The position numbers were made by a program, and so were the translations under genes. A stretch of 64,000 bases of DNA from Xiphydria camelus (taxonomy: Eukaryota > Arthropoda > Insecta > Hymenoptera > Xiphydriidae). The notes beneath the pieces are model-generated. The model was not told where the DNA came from and ran no database searches. It saw only the letters and a program-made list of their open reading frames with translations. The stretch covers positions 21,137,174 through 21,201,173 of the forward strand of contig OY783192.1 of assembly GCA_963678675.1 (NCBI GenBank). The letters are read 5' to 3'. Numbering within the stretch: position 1 is the first letter of the stretch; each line of letters starts with the position of its first letter. Shown in pieces: positions 10,974 through 23,897 of this stretch.

Positions 10974-11345
10974 TTAACCCTCCGAGAACATAAGGGGCCA
11001 ATTTGACCCTAACCTCGAGTTTGATCTAAAATATCGTTAAAGCATAATTTTTAGCAAGAAATATTAAAAAATAAAAAAATGTGATTTTTATCGTAAATTA
11101 CGTCGATTCCGAAAACTCTTTTTTTGGCATTTTTTTAACCCTTAGCGACCACACGGAGTAACTAGTTACCCCAGGCTCAGAAAAAGTGAAATTAGAGATC
11201 TAAAACCTTTGAAATTGATACAAGGAACGACATCTGCCGGTAGTAGACAAGTGTGAGGTGTGATTCCATTACATAGGAAGCCGAAAAAACGCGTGGCGGC
11301 GCTTTGAGCGTTCGTTTTCTCGGCGTGGGGTAATTAGTTACCCCA
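10974..11345. repeat. Two TTAACCC-headed repeat blocks with GGGGTAAxTAGTTACCCC palindromes
   Basis: TTAACCCTCCGAG begins at 10974 and TTAACCCTTAGCG at 11135, both in the same orientation. The palindromes at 11155-11172 and 11327-11344 have the same form as those at 3622 and 4134. This suggests pieces of TTAA-target MITEs. No gene is seen between 10801 and 11560. Confidence 0.4.
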
Positions 11346-11577
11346 GTGTGCACGCAAAGATAAGAGCGAGTTTGAGAAAGGGGCCCCTGATCTGCCGGTA
11401 GCTGTCAATTCGGGAGATCGAAGTATCTAACCTCGAAATTGTTAATTTGCAAATAATAATGAATAATGTGTAGAAGTGATAAATAATTATTTGGGTTTCT
11501 TGGATGAGTTTCCCCAAGTTTTTAAAAATCGGTGTCCATAACTGTGGCTTCAACTTCCAGTGATTAAAAAAGTAATT

Positions 11578-12395
11578 ATTGCAGAACGAGTAGGTTACAA
11601 GATTTTCATAGAGTTTTCGACGGTTTTTTTGCATGTCCCCTTTCATAAGGTGCAAACAAAAGGATGTAACTCCTGTCCCATCCTGAAGAAAATGAGTCGA
11701 TGGACATCAGACATTGTCGAACTTATCACCGAGCGCCTTTCACCCACGGTGTTTTCATTGCAATATGCGCTTTTCATTTCAACTATTCCTGCTTTAAATA
11801 ACTTTCACTTCTTTCAAAGTATTTACCTTGTACGAATTGTGATCGTAGGGGGCAGCGATCAATGATTGTGACTAATCGTAGACAAATTATTCCTGCGATG
11901 ATGTTCCAGTTGCGAAGCATACACTAGCAAGTCAGCTTACAGCGTCCGATGTTTAGTATCAACTTTACCTCTTTTGGAACACCCATCACCCGAGCATAAT
12001 CACGATTACGTTAACGTTAATCGCAGAATAGACCGTGAGCTTGAGCACATTATCGCAGTAGTAGTTCAGCACACTTGTCTACGACGAGTCGCTATTATTG
12101 ATCGCTGCCTCCTACCACGAACAGTTCATAAAAGGTTATTAGCTTGAAAGAAGTAAAAGTTATTTAACGCTGGAATAGTTGAAACGAGAAGCGCGTATTG
12201 CAATTAATGTACCGTGGGTAATAGGCGCTCGGTGACAAGTCTGATATTCTCCAATGTCCATCGAGTCACCTTTTTACGGACAGGACACGAGCTAGATCCG
12301 CTTCAGTTGCACCTGTACGAGATGAGATGTCAGAAAATCATGAGTCTTTATGAAAATCTTCTAACCTTCTCGTTCTGCAGTAATACTTAATAATA
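11578..12395. repeat. Module A, copy 1 (foldback element with about 200-bp arms)
   Basis: Module A has inverted arms, containing GACTCGATGGACATC on one side and GATGTCCATCGAGTCA-type sequence on the other. They flank a spacer of about 370-420 bp. Copies lie at 11578-12395, 21213-22069, 27109-27926 and 30220-30930. Short ORFs in the arms recur between copies only because the DNA recurs. No protein family is recognised. Confidence 0.8.
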
Positions 12396-12535
12396 TCACT
12401 GGAAGTTGAAGCAACAGTTATTGGCAAAAATCGGACACCGGTTTTTAAATACTTGGAAAATATCATCGAAGAAACCCGAATGATTATTTCTTACCACTTC
12501 TACATATTAGTAATCATTATTTACAAATTAACGAT

Positions 12536-12800
12536 TTCGATCTCCCGAATTGACAGCTACTGGGAGATCAGACTTTTGACACTTTTCGCTCAGCTCGTAA
12601 GACCGCAGCGCACCCTCCCGAAGCCAACTCTTAAAGCACCGACCCAACCACTTCAAGCCAAATGTCAGGGAAATTCAAAATCAGGAGTTCGCCAGAGGAC
12701 ATTCGGTATATGTGGTTACATATATTAACTCGAGACATTGGAATAGTGTTAAGAAATCCTTTTGCATGCACCCCTGAAATTTCGCCCTTACTCGTAAATA
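12536..12800. repeat. A-flanking repeat block (inverted copy at about 20740-21065)
   Basis: The block starting TCTCCCGAATTGACAGCTAC continues through AGCGCACCCTCCCGAAG to a CTCGTAAATAAATTT end. It recurs inverted at about 20740-21065, with parts again at 26270-26385 and 26690-26750. The small ORFs inside it are unrecognised. Confidence 0.7.
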
Positions 12801-12805
12801 AATTT

Positions 12806-13880
12806 CTAGCACAGCATCGATATTTTGCTGCACCTGTATTCTTCTGGGACCTAAGATAATTATAAAAACCCAATATAATTCAGCCCTGACAACTACAATC
12901 TTATCGAGCTGTACCTTATCGAGGAGATCTTTCGACGTGATGATTCTGAAACGTTTCTATATTTTGCAACATTCACGAATTTATCGAGAAATATATATTT
13001 CTAACATACGGTAGTGGTCACGAATATTGTAAAATATCGCAGAAATGTTACAGAAAAGTTACTTGCAAAAACGTGCTTTGTGAAGTGTAAATGATGATAT
13101 TTTGTAATTTCCATCGTTATACCAGAGGCGAAGAAGAGATGAAATAGAAATGAGGTACACGTACACTTCACGTTTGACAGGTCGATATATAAATTGGAAC
13201 TTGTGAAAGTATAATACGAAAAAGGAAATATATCGATGAAGAAAAAATAATGATAAAGTAGTTACTCCATTATTGTAATCCAATTCCATCGTATTCCTTA
13301 TTTTTCTGCCACGACTTTAATTGCTGATAGTGAAGAAAAATAAAATTTATTGGTTGATCCATCCACTATCAACAATTAAAGTCGTGGCAGGAAAATAAGG
13401 AATAGGATGGAATTGGATTACAATAATGGAGTACTACTTTATTATTATTTTTTCTTCATCGATATATTTCCTTTTTCGTATTATACTATCACACACACAA
13501 GTTCCAATTTATATATCGACCTGTCAAACGTGAAGTGTACATGTACCTCACTTCTATTTCATCTCTTCTTCGCCTCTAGTGTAACGATGGAAATTACAAA
13601 ATATCATCATCATTTACACCCCACAAAGCACGTTTTTGCAAGTAACTTTTCTGTAACATTCCTGCGATAATTTACAATATTCGTGAACACTACCGTATGT
13701 TAGAAATATATACCTACTTCTCGATAAAAACGTTTCGGAATCATTACGTCGAAAAATCTCGATAAGGTATAGCTCGATAAGATTGTACTTGTTCGGGCTG
13801 AATTATATAGGGTTTTTATAATTATTTTAGGAAGTCCCAGAAGAATATGCAGCAAAATATCGATGCTGTGCTAGAAAGAG
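12806..13880. repeat. Module P palindrome 1 (arms about 530 bp)
   Basis: The sequence is a diverged palindrome centred near 13352, between two copies of a CACTATCAACAATTAAAG block. Outer parts of both arms carry the GAAGTCCCAGAAGAA transposase-exon start in opposite directions. Other P palindromes centre near 19.09, 22.28, 24.29, 26.90 and 28.14 kb. Confidence 0.85.
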
Positions 13881-14104
13881 TAAGGAATAACCCTCGAACG
13901 AATATTCGGGCTATGGCAACAGAGGTTAGAATCAGCAAGTATACGGTTCGGAGGATATTAAAGGATGTTCATCCATTTAAGGTGACGTACGTCCATGCAC
14001 ACGAGACAGTAGATCCAGCTCGCCGAATGAACTACTGCAACTGGTTCTTGAAACAACAAGTGGATGATCCCTCGTTTGAAAGAAACCCACTCGGGTTCGC
14101 ATAA
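13831..14104 (+). pseudogene. Mariner-like transposase helix-turn-helix exon (module E, best copy)
   Basis: A TTTTAG acceptor-like site just before 13831 is followed by an open frame whose protein has RNNPRTNIRAMATEV and ISKYTVRRILKD, an IS630/Tc1-mariner paired-type HTH. Next comes RRMNYCNWFLKQQVDDPSF, the linker that normally precedes the first catalytic Asp. The frame ends at 14104 before any DDE residue, so this is a DNA-binding fragment. ATG codons lie at 13847 and downstream. Diverged partial copies occur at about 12806-12856(-), 18580-18664(-), 18716-18863(-), 19346-19470(+), 19962-20040(+), 20378-20450(-), 22757-23020(+), 23350-23434(-), 23921-24050(-), 24548-24680(+), 24738-24815(+) and 28614-28895(+). 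Confidence 0.7.
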
Positions 14105-14241
14105 GATCTGTAACAAGTTGTAAATAATACAAACAATCATATGCGACATTTTCCTATTTAAAATATACTGGACTTACTGAAAAACGTACAAAAATTAAGA
14201 ATATATAAACTGAGTTAACCAATTCTAATAATGACAGAATT

Positions 14242-14341
14242 AAGAGAAAAATAATATATTTCCTCTTTGAAGAGATGAAATAGAAGTGTACACGTACCTC
14301 ACTTCTATTTCATCTCTTCAAAGAGGAAATATATCATTTTT
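14242..14341. repeat. Short hairpin of module P sequence
   Basis: AAGAGGAAATATAT and its complement ATATATTTCCTCTT flank inverted copies of the GATGAAATAGAAGTG block. The result is a hairpin of about 100 bp. Confidence 0.7.
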
Positions 14342-14489
14342 CTTAATTCTGTCATTATTATTATTATGTATTTACACACCGTAAATTGGAACTTGTGATA
14401 GTACAAAAGAGGAAATATATCGATAGAGAAAAATAGTGATAAAATAATTACTTGATTATTGTGATCCAATTCCATTGCATCTCCTATTC

Positions 14490-15385
14490 TGCCACGGCTT
14501 GTATTGATGACTGAGAAGAAAAACCTTCGATTTTTCCCGTGCTCGCATGACCCTGAAAACAAAAAAGAGAACGAACACAAAGATATTTGTCCTTCCATTG
14601 AAAGTGAGGTTAAAGCTGTCAGATGGCAATTAAACTTATCTGATGGCAATTCTTCTGAGACCGTCTCCTTTCCTGCTCATGATGCACAGGCAACTAGATA
14701 AAAATACCACTGCATCCGTTCACTATCTCGATATGAAAAAAATGCAAACGATTATCAAGCTATCACATTCACCACTATTGAGATTCACTACTCCGATTAC
14801 ACTGAATTTTTACTTTTTATTAACAAGCGCGTCCGAGGATCGAAATAAATGCGAGGGAAATCGTTTCGCGAATGGAAATATTTTATTGATTAACTTTGAA
14901 AACCATGACTAAACATTCAAGGAATATATTCTCTCACACACTCTCACATACATTTGATGGCGTATGCGTGGGGCCGCATCTGTGTACACATTTCCGATCA
15001 TGGCCGACTATCACCGAAGATAGGCGGAAATTGTGTAACATTTTGACATATATATATTGCCCGAGAAATCGGGTTCTCGACTTTTAGGCGCGAGGGGCGT
15101 GTCTTCGCGTTGCTAAGGAAGAATCTCTGTTAATATGTAACTTATAACATTTATTCTCGTCTCTATCAATAGGGAATAGTCGATTTATATGGCGTAACTA
15201 AGCATTATTTTGGTTATAACCGTATATTTATTGAGAAAATTCGATGTAAAATTTGAGGGGTGAAGGGGGCACACATTTTTCCTGTAAAGATACACGGGTG
15301 CCCGCTCGCTGCGACAGCGCTGTCGGCGTCGTTCTGACGAACTACTTGAATGAACATGCCGCGAGACACTACCGTGTCTCTTGAT
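14490..15385 (+). repeat. Module D-C-B, copy 1
   Basis: This unit of about 0.9 kb contains a D part (TTCACTATCTCGAT and ACCACTATTGAGATTCA), a C part (ATATTCTCTCACACACTCTC, CATTTCCGATCATGGCCG) and a B part (ATTGAGAAAATTCGATGTAA). It ends in a hairpin-like GAGACACTACCGTGTCTC. Full copies lie at 14490-15385(+), 17445-18380(-), 25037-25936(+) and 29070-29990(+). Partial copies are at 35880-36035 and 45655-46130. No conserved protein is encoded. The class is unknown to me. Confidence 0.85.
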
Positions 15386-16693
15386 TATTTTTACATACAA
15401 ATGAGTACTTAGGTAGGTATATACTGAATAAGAATTAAACATGTTTTCAAATAGTAATCGGTAAACAACATTCCCTAGTATGCATAATCCAAAAATTATG
15501 TATTTCTAACAAACTACTACATAAATATGGACAATATTGTCTTAAGTGGTCCTCTGTGCCCCACCCTTCCCTAATAGTTAAAAGTAAAAACTGAAAGATG
15601 CACGTCGATTCTTCAAACTGGAAGTGGCTTTTAAAAAACTATTAGGTACGTTTTGTACGCCAAGTCAAACGATATCATTTTTATTTAAGAAGATTTGAAG
15701 AGTGAAATATGCAAAATGTCTAAAAATAAGTGCCATTTTACCTGACGCAAAAATATTTGTGCTGCAAGTTTCTCGTGGCACTTAGATTCCATAAAAGCAA
15801 TAATCTCCATTTCATGAAAAATGGCACTTAGACCCTTTTGCATATTTCAGTCTTCATTTATAGAAATCATGCTGATTTGGGAGATATATGTATGCTACTG
15901 TCCCCCCACTATGGTGAAGACACCTTTTATATTTGTATCATCAGCTCTATAGCTACCTTCAATATAAGTAATAATAATTATCATTTTTGTCTTGAACCAT
16001 TTTCTCGATTGTGAGTTTATTTACATAGAAATACTTTTAAAAAATTTTACGAATGTATTTTCTCTTTGGAAAAAATTAATTTCTTGGGACGAGCGAAGAC
16101 CTAATTCGATTGTCGATTTTCTATCACCCCGCTTCATGCTCGAGTCACTTTAACAATCGACGAATGATCGATACCCGACAAGAAAATCTGCCGGCACACC
16201 AAGAGGGCTCCCCCTCTTCTCGCGTACAACCTACATTCTTCAGAGCCCAATCCCATCCGCGGTATAAAAGATTCAAAAAGAGATTGGAAAAGATTTTTCC
16301 GGTGCTCGGCTCTCGCCCGAGGTGGATATAACGCTCTTTTCTTCGCCCCCTTCCAAGCCACTCCCTTTACCACGTCGATAAAATAATATTAAAACCTCGA
16401 GCAAGCCGAGTTGAGTTAATTTCAGAGGGCGCGTATAAACAAAAATAGCGGATACAGGCCACACTCTCTCCCGGTAATTTACATTATAAAACCGTAGTTC
16501 GAGGTCCGTAGGTTTAGCCGCGAAGAGAACGCCGCGGCGCGACGACGTTAAGGTCTGCCAGTGGTTGTAGGAGGGACACAGGTGCGCCTAAAACATTGAT
16601 ACGACCGAACATTTTTATGCAAACTACCTCATTCGAGCATTGCCAGGCGCCCGTGTGCCCCGAGTTGCGCCACGAGAGAAGGGGAGTGCGATA
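15386..16693. other. Unassigned spacer between inverted D-C-B modules
   Basis: AT-rich to about 16080, then a more GC-balanced stretch (16080-16690). Overlapping ORFs on both strands in the latter (16110-16331 plus, 16134-16373 minus) show no recognised domain. Inverted GGCACTTA-type segments occur near 15735 and 15825. I cannot assign a gene. Confidence 0.35.
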
Positions 16694-17408
16694 TACAGGG
16701 TGTTTCAAAATTCAATACAAATATTTGAAGGGCGTATTTTTGAGATCAAAATAAGACTTTTTTTTCCCTATAAACATGTGTCCTAAAATACACTCCCTCC
16801 GAGCTACAGCCATCTCAATTGTCATTTAAAAAATCGATTATTTTCAATTCTGACTCCAATTATTCCTCAAATTTCTTAAAAATTTGCAAGCCACTGCTGT
16901 TTCGAACGTTCTACTGATTTCTTACCCCTAAAATGGCATAAAGGTAATGGGGGGGGGGGGGGGGATTGATGGGGGTATGTACATTTAATGACCGTAATTT
17001 TATGTTTCCGTTTCGAAATTTTAAAAATGAGTACGACCATCTGTTCACAGACAAAAATCTAAAATTTTGGGCTCTTGCAATTTTTTGATACAACTTACCG
17101 TTTTCGAGATAATGACCGATGAGCGAACGGGGGATCGTTTACGTAGTAAAGTTTATACGACAAAATTGATTATTTTAAACTGTGGTTGCAATAATTATGC
17201 ATTAAATATTCTAAAAATTTGAAAGACGAGTGCTCTAATCGTTTTGTTGACCTAAAAATGCCATAAATCGATTTTTAAAATGAAAATTCAGATGGCTGTA
17301 GGTCGGAGGGGGTGTATTTTAGGACACATGTTTATAGGAAGAAAGTCTTATTTTGATCTCAAAAATACGCCTTTCAAATATTTGTACTGAATTTTGAAAC
17401 ACCCGGTA
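16694..17408. mobile_element. 715-bp MITE with about 120-bp TIRs and TACAGGGTGTTTC ends
   Basis: Arms 16694-16815 and 17289-17408 are reverse complements. Outer ends are TACAGGGTGTTTCAAAATTC and its mirror, GAATTTTGAAACACCCGGTA. The interior is non-coding with a 16-G run (16949-16964). The ends belong to the same broad ACAGGGTG class as the elements at 5025, 32657 and 33448. Confidence 0.85.
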
Positions 17409-17444
17409 TGTGTATTTAGTTGTGTGTTGGTACCGCGCGGAAGA

Positions 17445-18380
17445 CGACGACGGCGATCAGTCCCATCAAGAGACACGGCAGTGTCTCGCGGCATGTTCGT
17501 TGAAGTAGTTTTGCGCTCAGACACGACAGCGCTGATGTCGCGAGCACCCGTGCCTCTTTACACCACAAATGTCTGCCCCCTGCACCCCTCAATTTTTACA
17601 TCGAATTTTCTCAATAAATATACGGTTGTAACCAAAACTATGCTTAGTTACACCATATAGATCGACTATTCTCTATCGATAGAGACCAGAGTAAATGTTG
17701 TAAGTTACATATTAACAGAGATTTTTCCTTAGCAACGCGAACCCACGCCCCTTGCGCCTAAAAGTCGAGAATCCGATTTCTCGGGCGATATATATATGTC
17801 AAAATCTCACAAAAATTCCGCCTGTCTTCGGTGATATTCGGCCATGGTCGGAAATGTGTACACAGATGCGGCCACACGCATACGCCATCAAATGTATGTG
17901 AGAGTGTGTGAGAGAATATATTCCTTGAATGTTTAGTTGTTTTTCGAAATTAATAAAATATTTCCATTCGCGAAACGATTAACCTAGCGTTTATTTCGAT
18001 CCTCGGACGCGCTTGTTAATAAAATGTAAAAATTCAGTGTAATCGGAGTTATGAATCTCAATAGTGGTGAATGTGACAGACGCTCCGTATAGTTCAATAA
18101 TCGTTTGTTTTTTTTCGATAATCGAGATAGTGAACGGATGCAGTGCTGTGTTTCTCTGGTTGCCTGTGCATAAAGAGCAGGAAAGGACACGGCAGTATCT
18201 CAAAAGAATTACCATCAGATAAGTTTAATTGCCATCTGACAGCTTTAACCTCACTTTCGATGGAAGGACAATTATCTTTGTGATAATTCCATTTTTAGTT
18301 TCAGCGTCATGCGAGCACGAGACGAATCGATGGCTTTTCTTCGCTGTCACAATCAAAGCCGTGGGAGAAAAATAGGAGAT
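17445..18380 (-). repeat. Module D-C-B, copy 2 (inverted)
   Basis: Reverse complement of the 14490-15385 unit, beginning with GAGACACGGCAGTGTCTC and ending in the D part near 18380. Together with copy 1 it forms an inverted repeat centred near 16.43 kb, around the 16694-17408 MITE and its left spacer. Confidence 0.85.
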
Positions 18381-18692
18381 GCAATGGAATTGGATCTCAA
18401 CACACAATCAAGTAATTACTTTATCATTATTTTTTCTCTATCGATATATTTTCTCTTTCATACTATTACAAGTTCCAATTGACACACCGACCTATCAAAA
18501 ACCTGAAGTGTATATATACCTCACTTCTATTTCATCTGTTCTTTGTCTCCGTTGTAACGACAGTCAATGAGGAATCACTGATACCGATTAGGGGGTTCGA
18601 GGGTTATTCCTTATTCTTTCTAGCACAGCATCGATATTTTACTGCACCTGTTTTCTTCTGGGACTTCCTAAAATAATTATAAAAATCCCATA

Positions 18693-19493
18693 TGATTGTT
18701 ATTTACAATTTGTTACAGATCGTATGCGAACCCGAGGAGGTTTCTTTCGAACGAAGGATCATCCACTTGTTGTTCCAAGAACCAGTTGCATTAGTTCATT
18801 TGGCGAGCTGGATCTGCTGTCTCGAGTGCATGGACGTGTGCCACTTTAAATGGATATTTTGTAATTTCCACATCGTTACATCAGAGGCGAAGAAGAGATG
18901 AAATAGAAGTGAGGTACATGTACATTTCACGTTTGATAGGTTGGTATATAAATTGGAACTTCTGATAGTATAATACGAAAGAAAAATAATAATAAAGTAG
19001 TTACTACATTATTGTAATCTAATTCCATTGTATCCCTTACTTTTCTGCCACGACTTTGATCGTTGATAGTGAAGAAAAATCAAATTTATTGGTTGATTCA
19101 TCTACTATCAACAATCAAAGTTATGGCAGAAAAATAAAGGATACACAATAGAATTGGATTACAATAATGTAGTAACTACTTTATTATTATTTTTTCTTTA
19201 TCGATATATTTCCTCTTTCGTATTATACTATAAAAAGATCCAATTTATATACCAACCTATCAAACGTGAAGTGTACATGTACCTCACTTCTATTTCATCT
19301 CTTCTTCGCCTCTGATGTAACAATGGAAATTACAAAATATCCATTTAAAGTGGCACACGTCCATGCACTCGAGATAGGAGATCCAGCTCGCCGAATGAAC
19401 TAATTCAACTGGTTCTTGAACCAACAAGTGGATGATCCCTTGTTCGAAAGAAATCTCCTCGGGTTCGCATAAGATCTGTAACAAATTGTAAAT
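18693..19493. repeat. Module P palindrome 2, including inverted E fragments
   Basis: Centred near 19093. Both arms reach from the ACTATCAAC core to a GTTATTTACAATTTGTTACA end and carry the C-terminal part of the mariner-like exon (GATCCAGCTCGCCGAATG and its reverse complement). Confidence 0.85.
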
Positions 19494-20340
19494 AACATAA
19501 TCATTTGCAGTTTCACTATTTAAAATATACCGAACTTACTCAACGTAGAAATTAAGAAACTATATTAATCTGAGTTAACCAATTCTAATGACAGAATTAT
19601 TAAAAATGATATATTTCATCTTTCGTATTATACTATCAAACAAGTTCCAATTTATATACCGACCTGTCAAACGTGAAGTGTACATGTACCTCACTTCTAT
19701 TTCATCTCTTCTTCGCCTCTAGTGTAACGATAGAAATTACAAAATATCATAGCTTTTCTGTAACATTTCTGCAATATTTTACAATATTCGTGAGCACTAC
19801 CGTATGTTAGAAATATATATTTCTCGATAAATTCGAGAATGTTGCGAACATTATAGAAACGTTTCAGTCTCATTACGTCGAAAGATCTCGATAAGGTACA
19901 GCTCGATAAGATTGTACTTATCAGGGCTGAATTATGTAGGGTTTTTTATAATTATTTTAGGAAGTCCCAGAAGAATACAGGTGCAGCAAAATATCGATGC
20001 TGTCCTAGAAATAATCAGGAATAACCCTCGAAACCTAATCGATATCAGTGATTCCTCATTGACCGTCGTTACACCAGAGGTGAAGAAGCGATGAAATAGA
20101 AGTGAGGAACATGTACACTTCACTTTTAACAGGTCGGTATATAAATTTGAACTTGTGATAGTATAATACGAAAGAGGAAATATATCATTTTTAATAATTC
20201 TGTCATTATTATCTATAGAATTAGTTAACTCAGATTAATATAGTTTCTTAATTTCTACGTAGAGTAAGTTGAGTATATTTTAAATAGTGAAATACTGAAT
20301 ATAATTGTGTTATTTATAATTTATTAGAGAAATAAACGTG
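19494..20340. repeat. Module P/E palindrome (mirror of 23070-23897)
   Basis: Arms carry GACAGAATTATTAAAAATGA and its inverse, and the TTAATCTGAGTTAAC block, around an E exon start at 19960. The whole segment recurs inverted at 23070-23897. Confidence 0.75.
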
Positions 20341-21212
20341 CTGGTATCCAATTCTATCCAGAAGGACTGCAAATTGAATGCGAACCCGAGGGGGTTTCTT
20401 TCGAACGAGGGATCGTCCACTTGTTATTCGAAGAACCAGTAGTACATTCGGTTCCACATTGACCGTCGTTACACCAGAGGCGAAGAAGAGATGAGATAGA
20501 AGTGAGGTACATGTAGACTTCACGTTTGATAGGTTGGTATATAAATTGGAACTTTTTTGATAGTATAATACGAAAGAGGAAATATCTCGATAAAGGAAAA
20601 ATAATAATAAAGTAGTTACTACATTATTGTAATCCAATTCTATTGTATTCCTTACTTTTCTGCAACGACCTTGATCGTTGATAGTAAAGAAAAATCAAAT
20701 TTATTGGTTCATCCATCTACTATCAACAATAAAAGTCGTGGTTATTTTATGATTTATTTACGAGTAAGGGCGAAATTTCAGCGGTGCATGCAAAAGGATT
20801 TCTTAAAACTATTCCAACGTCTCGAGTTAATATATGTAACAACATACATATATACTGTCATAAGTGGTATCTTTACATGTGATGAAACAATTCGTCACGG
20901 TTATTGGAAAAGTAAACAGTATATCCGATGGCAAACTCCAACTTTTGAATTTCCCTGACAATTTGCTGGATAGAATTGGTTTCGGGAGAGTGCGCTGCGG
21001 TCTTACGAGCCGAGCGAGAAGTGTCAAACGTCTGATCTCCCAGTAGCAGTCAATTCGGGAGATCGATGCGTCTAACCTCGAAATCGTTAATTTATAAATA
21101 ATAATGCGTAGAAGTGATACGAAATGATCATTCGGGTTTCTTCGATGAGATCCCTCAAGTGTTTTAAAATCGGTGTCCGTTTGCCAATAACTGTTGCTTC
21201 AACTTCCAGAGA

Positions 21213-22069
21213 TATTAAGTATTACAACAGAACGAGTAGGTTAGAAGATTTTCATCAAGATTCACGCTATTCTAACATGGAATCACGTACAAGTGCAACC
21301 GAAGAGGATCTAGCTCGTGTCCTGTCAGTAAAAGGATGACTCGATGGACATCGGAGAATATCAGGCTTGTCACCGAACGCCTATTACCCACGGTACATTT
21401 ATTGCAATATGCGCTTTTCGTTTCAATTATTCCTGCTTTAAATAACTTTCACTTCTTTCAAAGTATTTACCTCTTGTACAAACTGTTCATCGTAGGGGGC
21501 AGCGATCAATGATTGTGACTAATCGTAGACAAGTTATTCCTGCGATGATGTTCCAGTTGCAAAGCATACACTAGCAAGTCAGCTTACAGCATCCGATGTT
21601 TAGTATCAACTTTACCTCTTTTGGAACACCCATCATCTGAGCATAATTACGATTACGTTAATGTTAATCGCAGAATAGACCGTGAGCTCGGGCACATTAT
21701 CGCAGTAGTAGTTCAGTACACCGAATTGCTTTTTAGTTTTAATAGACGAACTTGTCTACGACGAGTCGCCATTATCGATTGCTGCCACCTACCACGAACA
21801 GTTCAAAAAAGGTTATTAGCTTGAAAGAAGTAAAAGTTATTTAACGCTGGAATAGTTGAAAGGAGAAACGCGTATTGCAATTAATGCACCGTGGGATATA
21901 GGCGTTCGGGGACAAGTCTGACATTCTCCAATGTCCATCGAGTCATCTTTTTGTGGACAGGACACGAGCTAGATCCTCTTCGGTTGCACCTGTACGAGAT
22001 AGCAAGTCAGAAAATCATGAGTCTTCATGAAAAGCTTCTTACCTACTCGTTCTGCAGTAATACTTAATG
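21213..22069. repeat. Module A, copy 2 (centre of the giant palindrome)
   Basis: Arms of about 210 bp (from ATTAAGTATTACAACAG at 21213 to CTGCAGTAATACTTAAT at 22069) flank a spacer matching copies 1 and 3 in orientation. No coding function is recognised. Confidence 0.8.
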
Positions 22070-22072
22070 AAA

Positions 22073-22488
22073 TAAAAGTGAGGTACATGTACACTTCACG
22101 TTTGACAGGTCGGTATATAAATTCGAACTTGTGTGTGGGATAGTATAATACGAAAGAGGAAATATATATCGATAAAGAAAAAATAATAATAAAGTAGTTA
22201 CTACATTACTGTAATCCAATTCCATTGTATCCCTTATTTTTCTGCCGCGACTGATTGTTGATAGTGAATAAAAATTAAATTTATTAGCTGATCCATCCAC
22301 TATCAACAATCAAAGTCGTGGCAGAAAAATAAGGGATACAATGGAATTACAATAATGGAGTAACTACTTTATTATTATTTTTCTTTATTTATATATTTCC
22401 TCTTTCGTGTTATACTATCACAAGTTCCAATTTATATACCGACCTATGTCAAGCGTGAAATGTACATGTACCTCACTTTTATTTCATC
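22073..22488. repeat. Module P palindrome 4
   Basis: Centred near 22280. Arms begin and end with GAAATAAAAGTGAGGTACAT and its inverse, directly abutting module A copy 2. Confidence 0.8.
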
Positions 22489-22756
22489 TCTTCTTCGCCT
22501 CTGGTATAATCATTTACATCCCACAAAGTACGTTTTTGCAAGTAACTTTTCTGTAACATTCCTGCGATATTTTGCAATATTCGTGAATACTACCGTATGT
22601 TAGAAATATATATTTCTTGATAAATTCGCGAATGTTGCAAAATATCATAGAAACCTTTCGTAATCATTACATCGAAAGATCTCCTCGATAAGGTACAGCT
22701 CGACAAGATTGTACTTTTCAGAGCTGAATTATTTGGGGTTTTTATAATTATTTTAG

Positions 22757-23040
22757 GAAGTCCCAGAAGAATACAGATGCAGCATAATATAGATCTGTGC
22801 TAGAAAGAATAAGGAATAACATTCGACGAGCATTCGGGCTGTGGCAACAGAGGTTAGAATCAGCAGATCATGGCAGGGAGGATATTGAAGGATGAACGCA
22901 CGTCCATGCACTCGAGGCAGCAGATCTAACCCACCGAATAAACTAATGCAGCTGGTTCTTGGAACAACAAGTGGACGGTCCCTCGTTCAAAAGAAACCCC
23001 CTCGGGTTCGCACATGATTTGGAGTCCTTCTGGGTGGAAT
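22757..23040 (+). pseudogene. Degraded mariner-like transposase exon (module E)
   Basis: A diverged copy of the 13831-14104 exon. It starts at GGAAGTCCCAGAAGAATACA and ends near CCCCCTCGGGTTCGCACATG, with indels that destroy the frame in the HTH region. Confidence 0.6.
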
Positions 23041-23897
23041 TCAATAGCAGTACGTTTATTTCTGTAACAAATTATAAATAACACAATTATATTCAGTATT
23101 TCACTATTTAAAATATACCCAACTTACTCTACATAGAAATTAAGAAACTATATTAATCTGAGTTAACTAATTCTATAGATAATAATGACAGAATTATTAA
23201 AAGTGATATATTTCATCTTTCGTATTATACTATCACAAGTTCAAATTTATATACCGACCTGTTAAAAGTGAAGTGTACATGTACCTCACTTCTATTTCAT
23301 CTCTTCTTCAACTCTCGTGTAACGAACGTCAATGAGGGATCACTGATATCGATTAGGGTTCGAGGGTTATTCCTCATTCTTTCTAGGACAGAGCATCGAT
23401 ATTTTGCTGCACCTGTATTCTTCTGGGACTTCCTAAAATAATTATAAAAACCCTACATAATTCAGCCCTGACAAGTACAATCTTATCGAGCTGTACCTTA
23501 TCGAGATCTTTCGACGTAATGAGACTGAAACGTTTCTATGATGTTTCGCAACATTCTCGAATTTATCGAGAAATATATATTTCTAATATACAGTAGTGTT
23601 CACGAATATTGTAAAATATTGCAGAAATGTTACAGAAAAGTTATGATATTTTGTAATTTCTATCGTTACACTAGAGGCGAAGAAGCGATGAAATAGAAGT
23701 GAGGTACATGTACACTTCACGTTTGACAGGTCGGTATATAAATTGGAACTTGTTTGATAGTGTAATACGAAAGATGAAATATATCATTTTTAATAATTCT
23801 GTCAATAGAATTGGTTAACTCAGATTAATATAGTTTCTTAATTTCTACGTTGAGTAAGTTCGGTATATTTTAAATAGTGAAACTGCAAATGATTATG

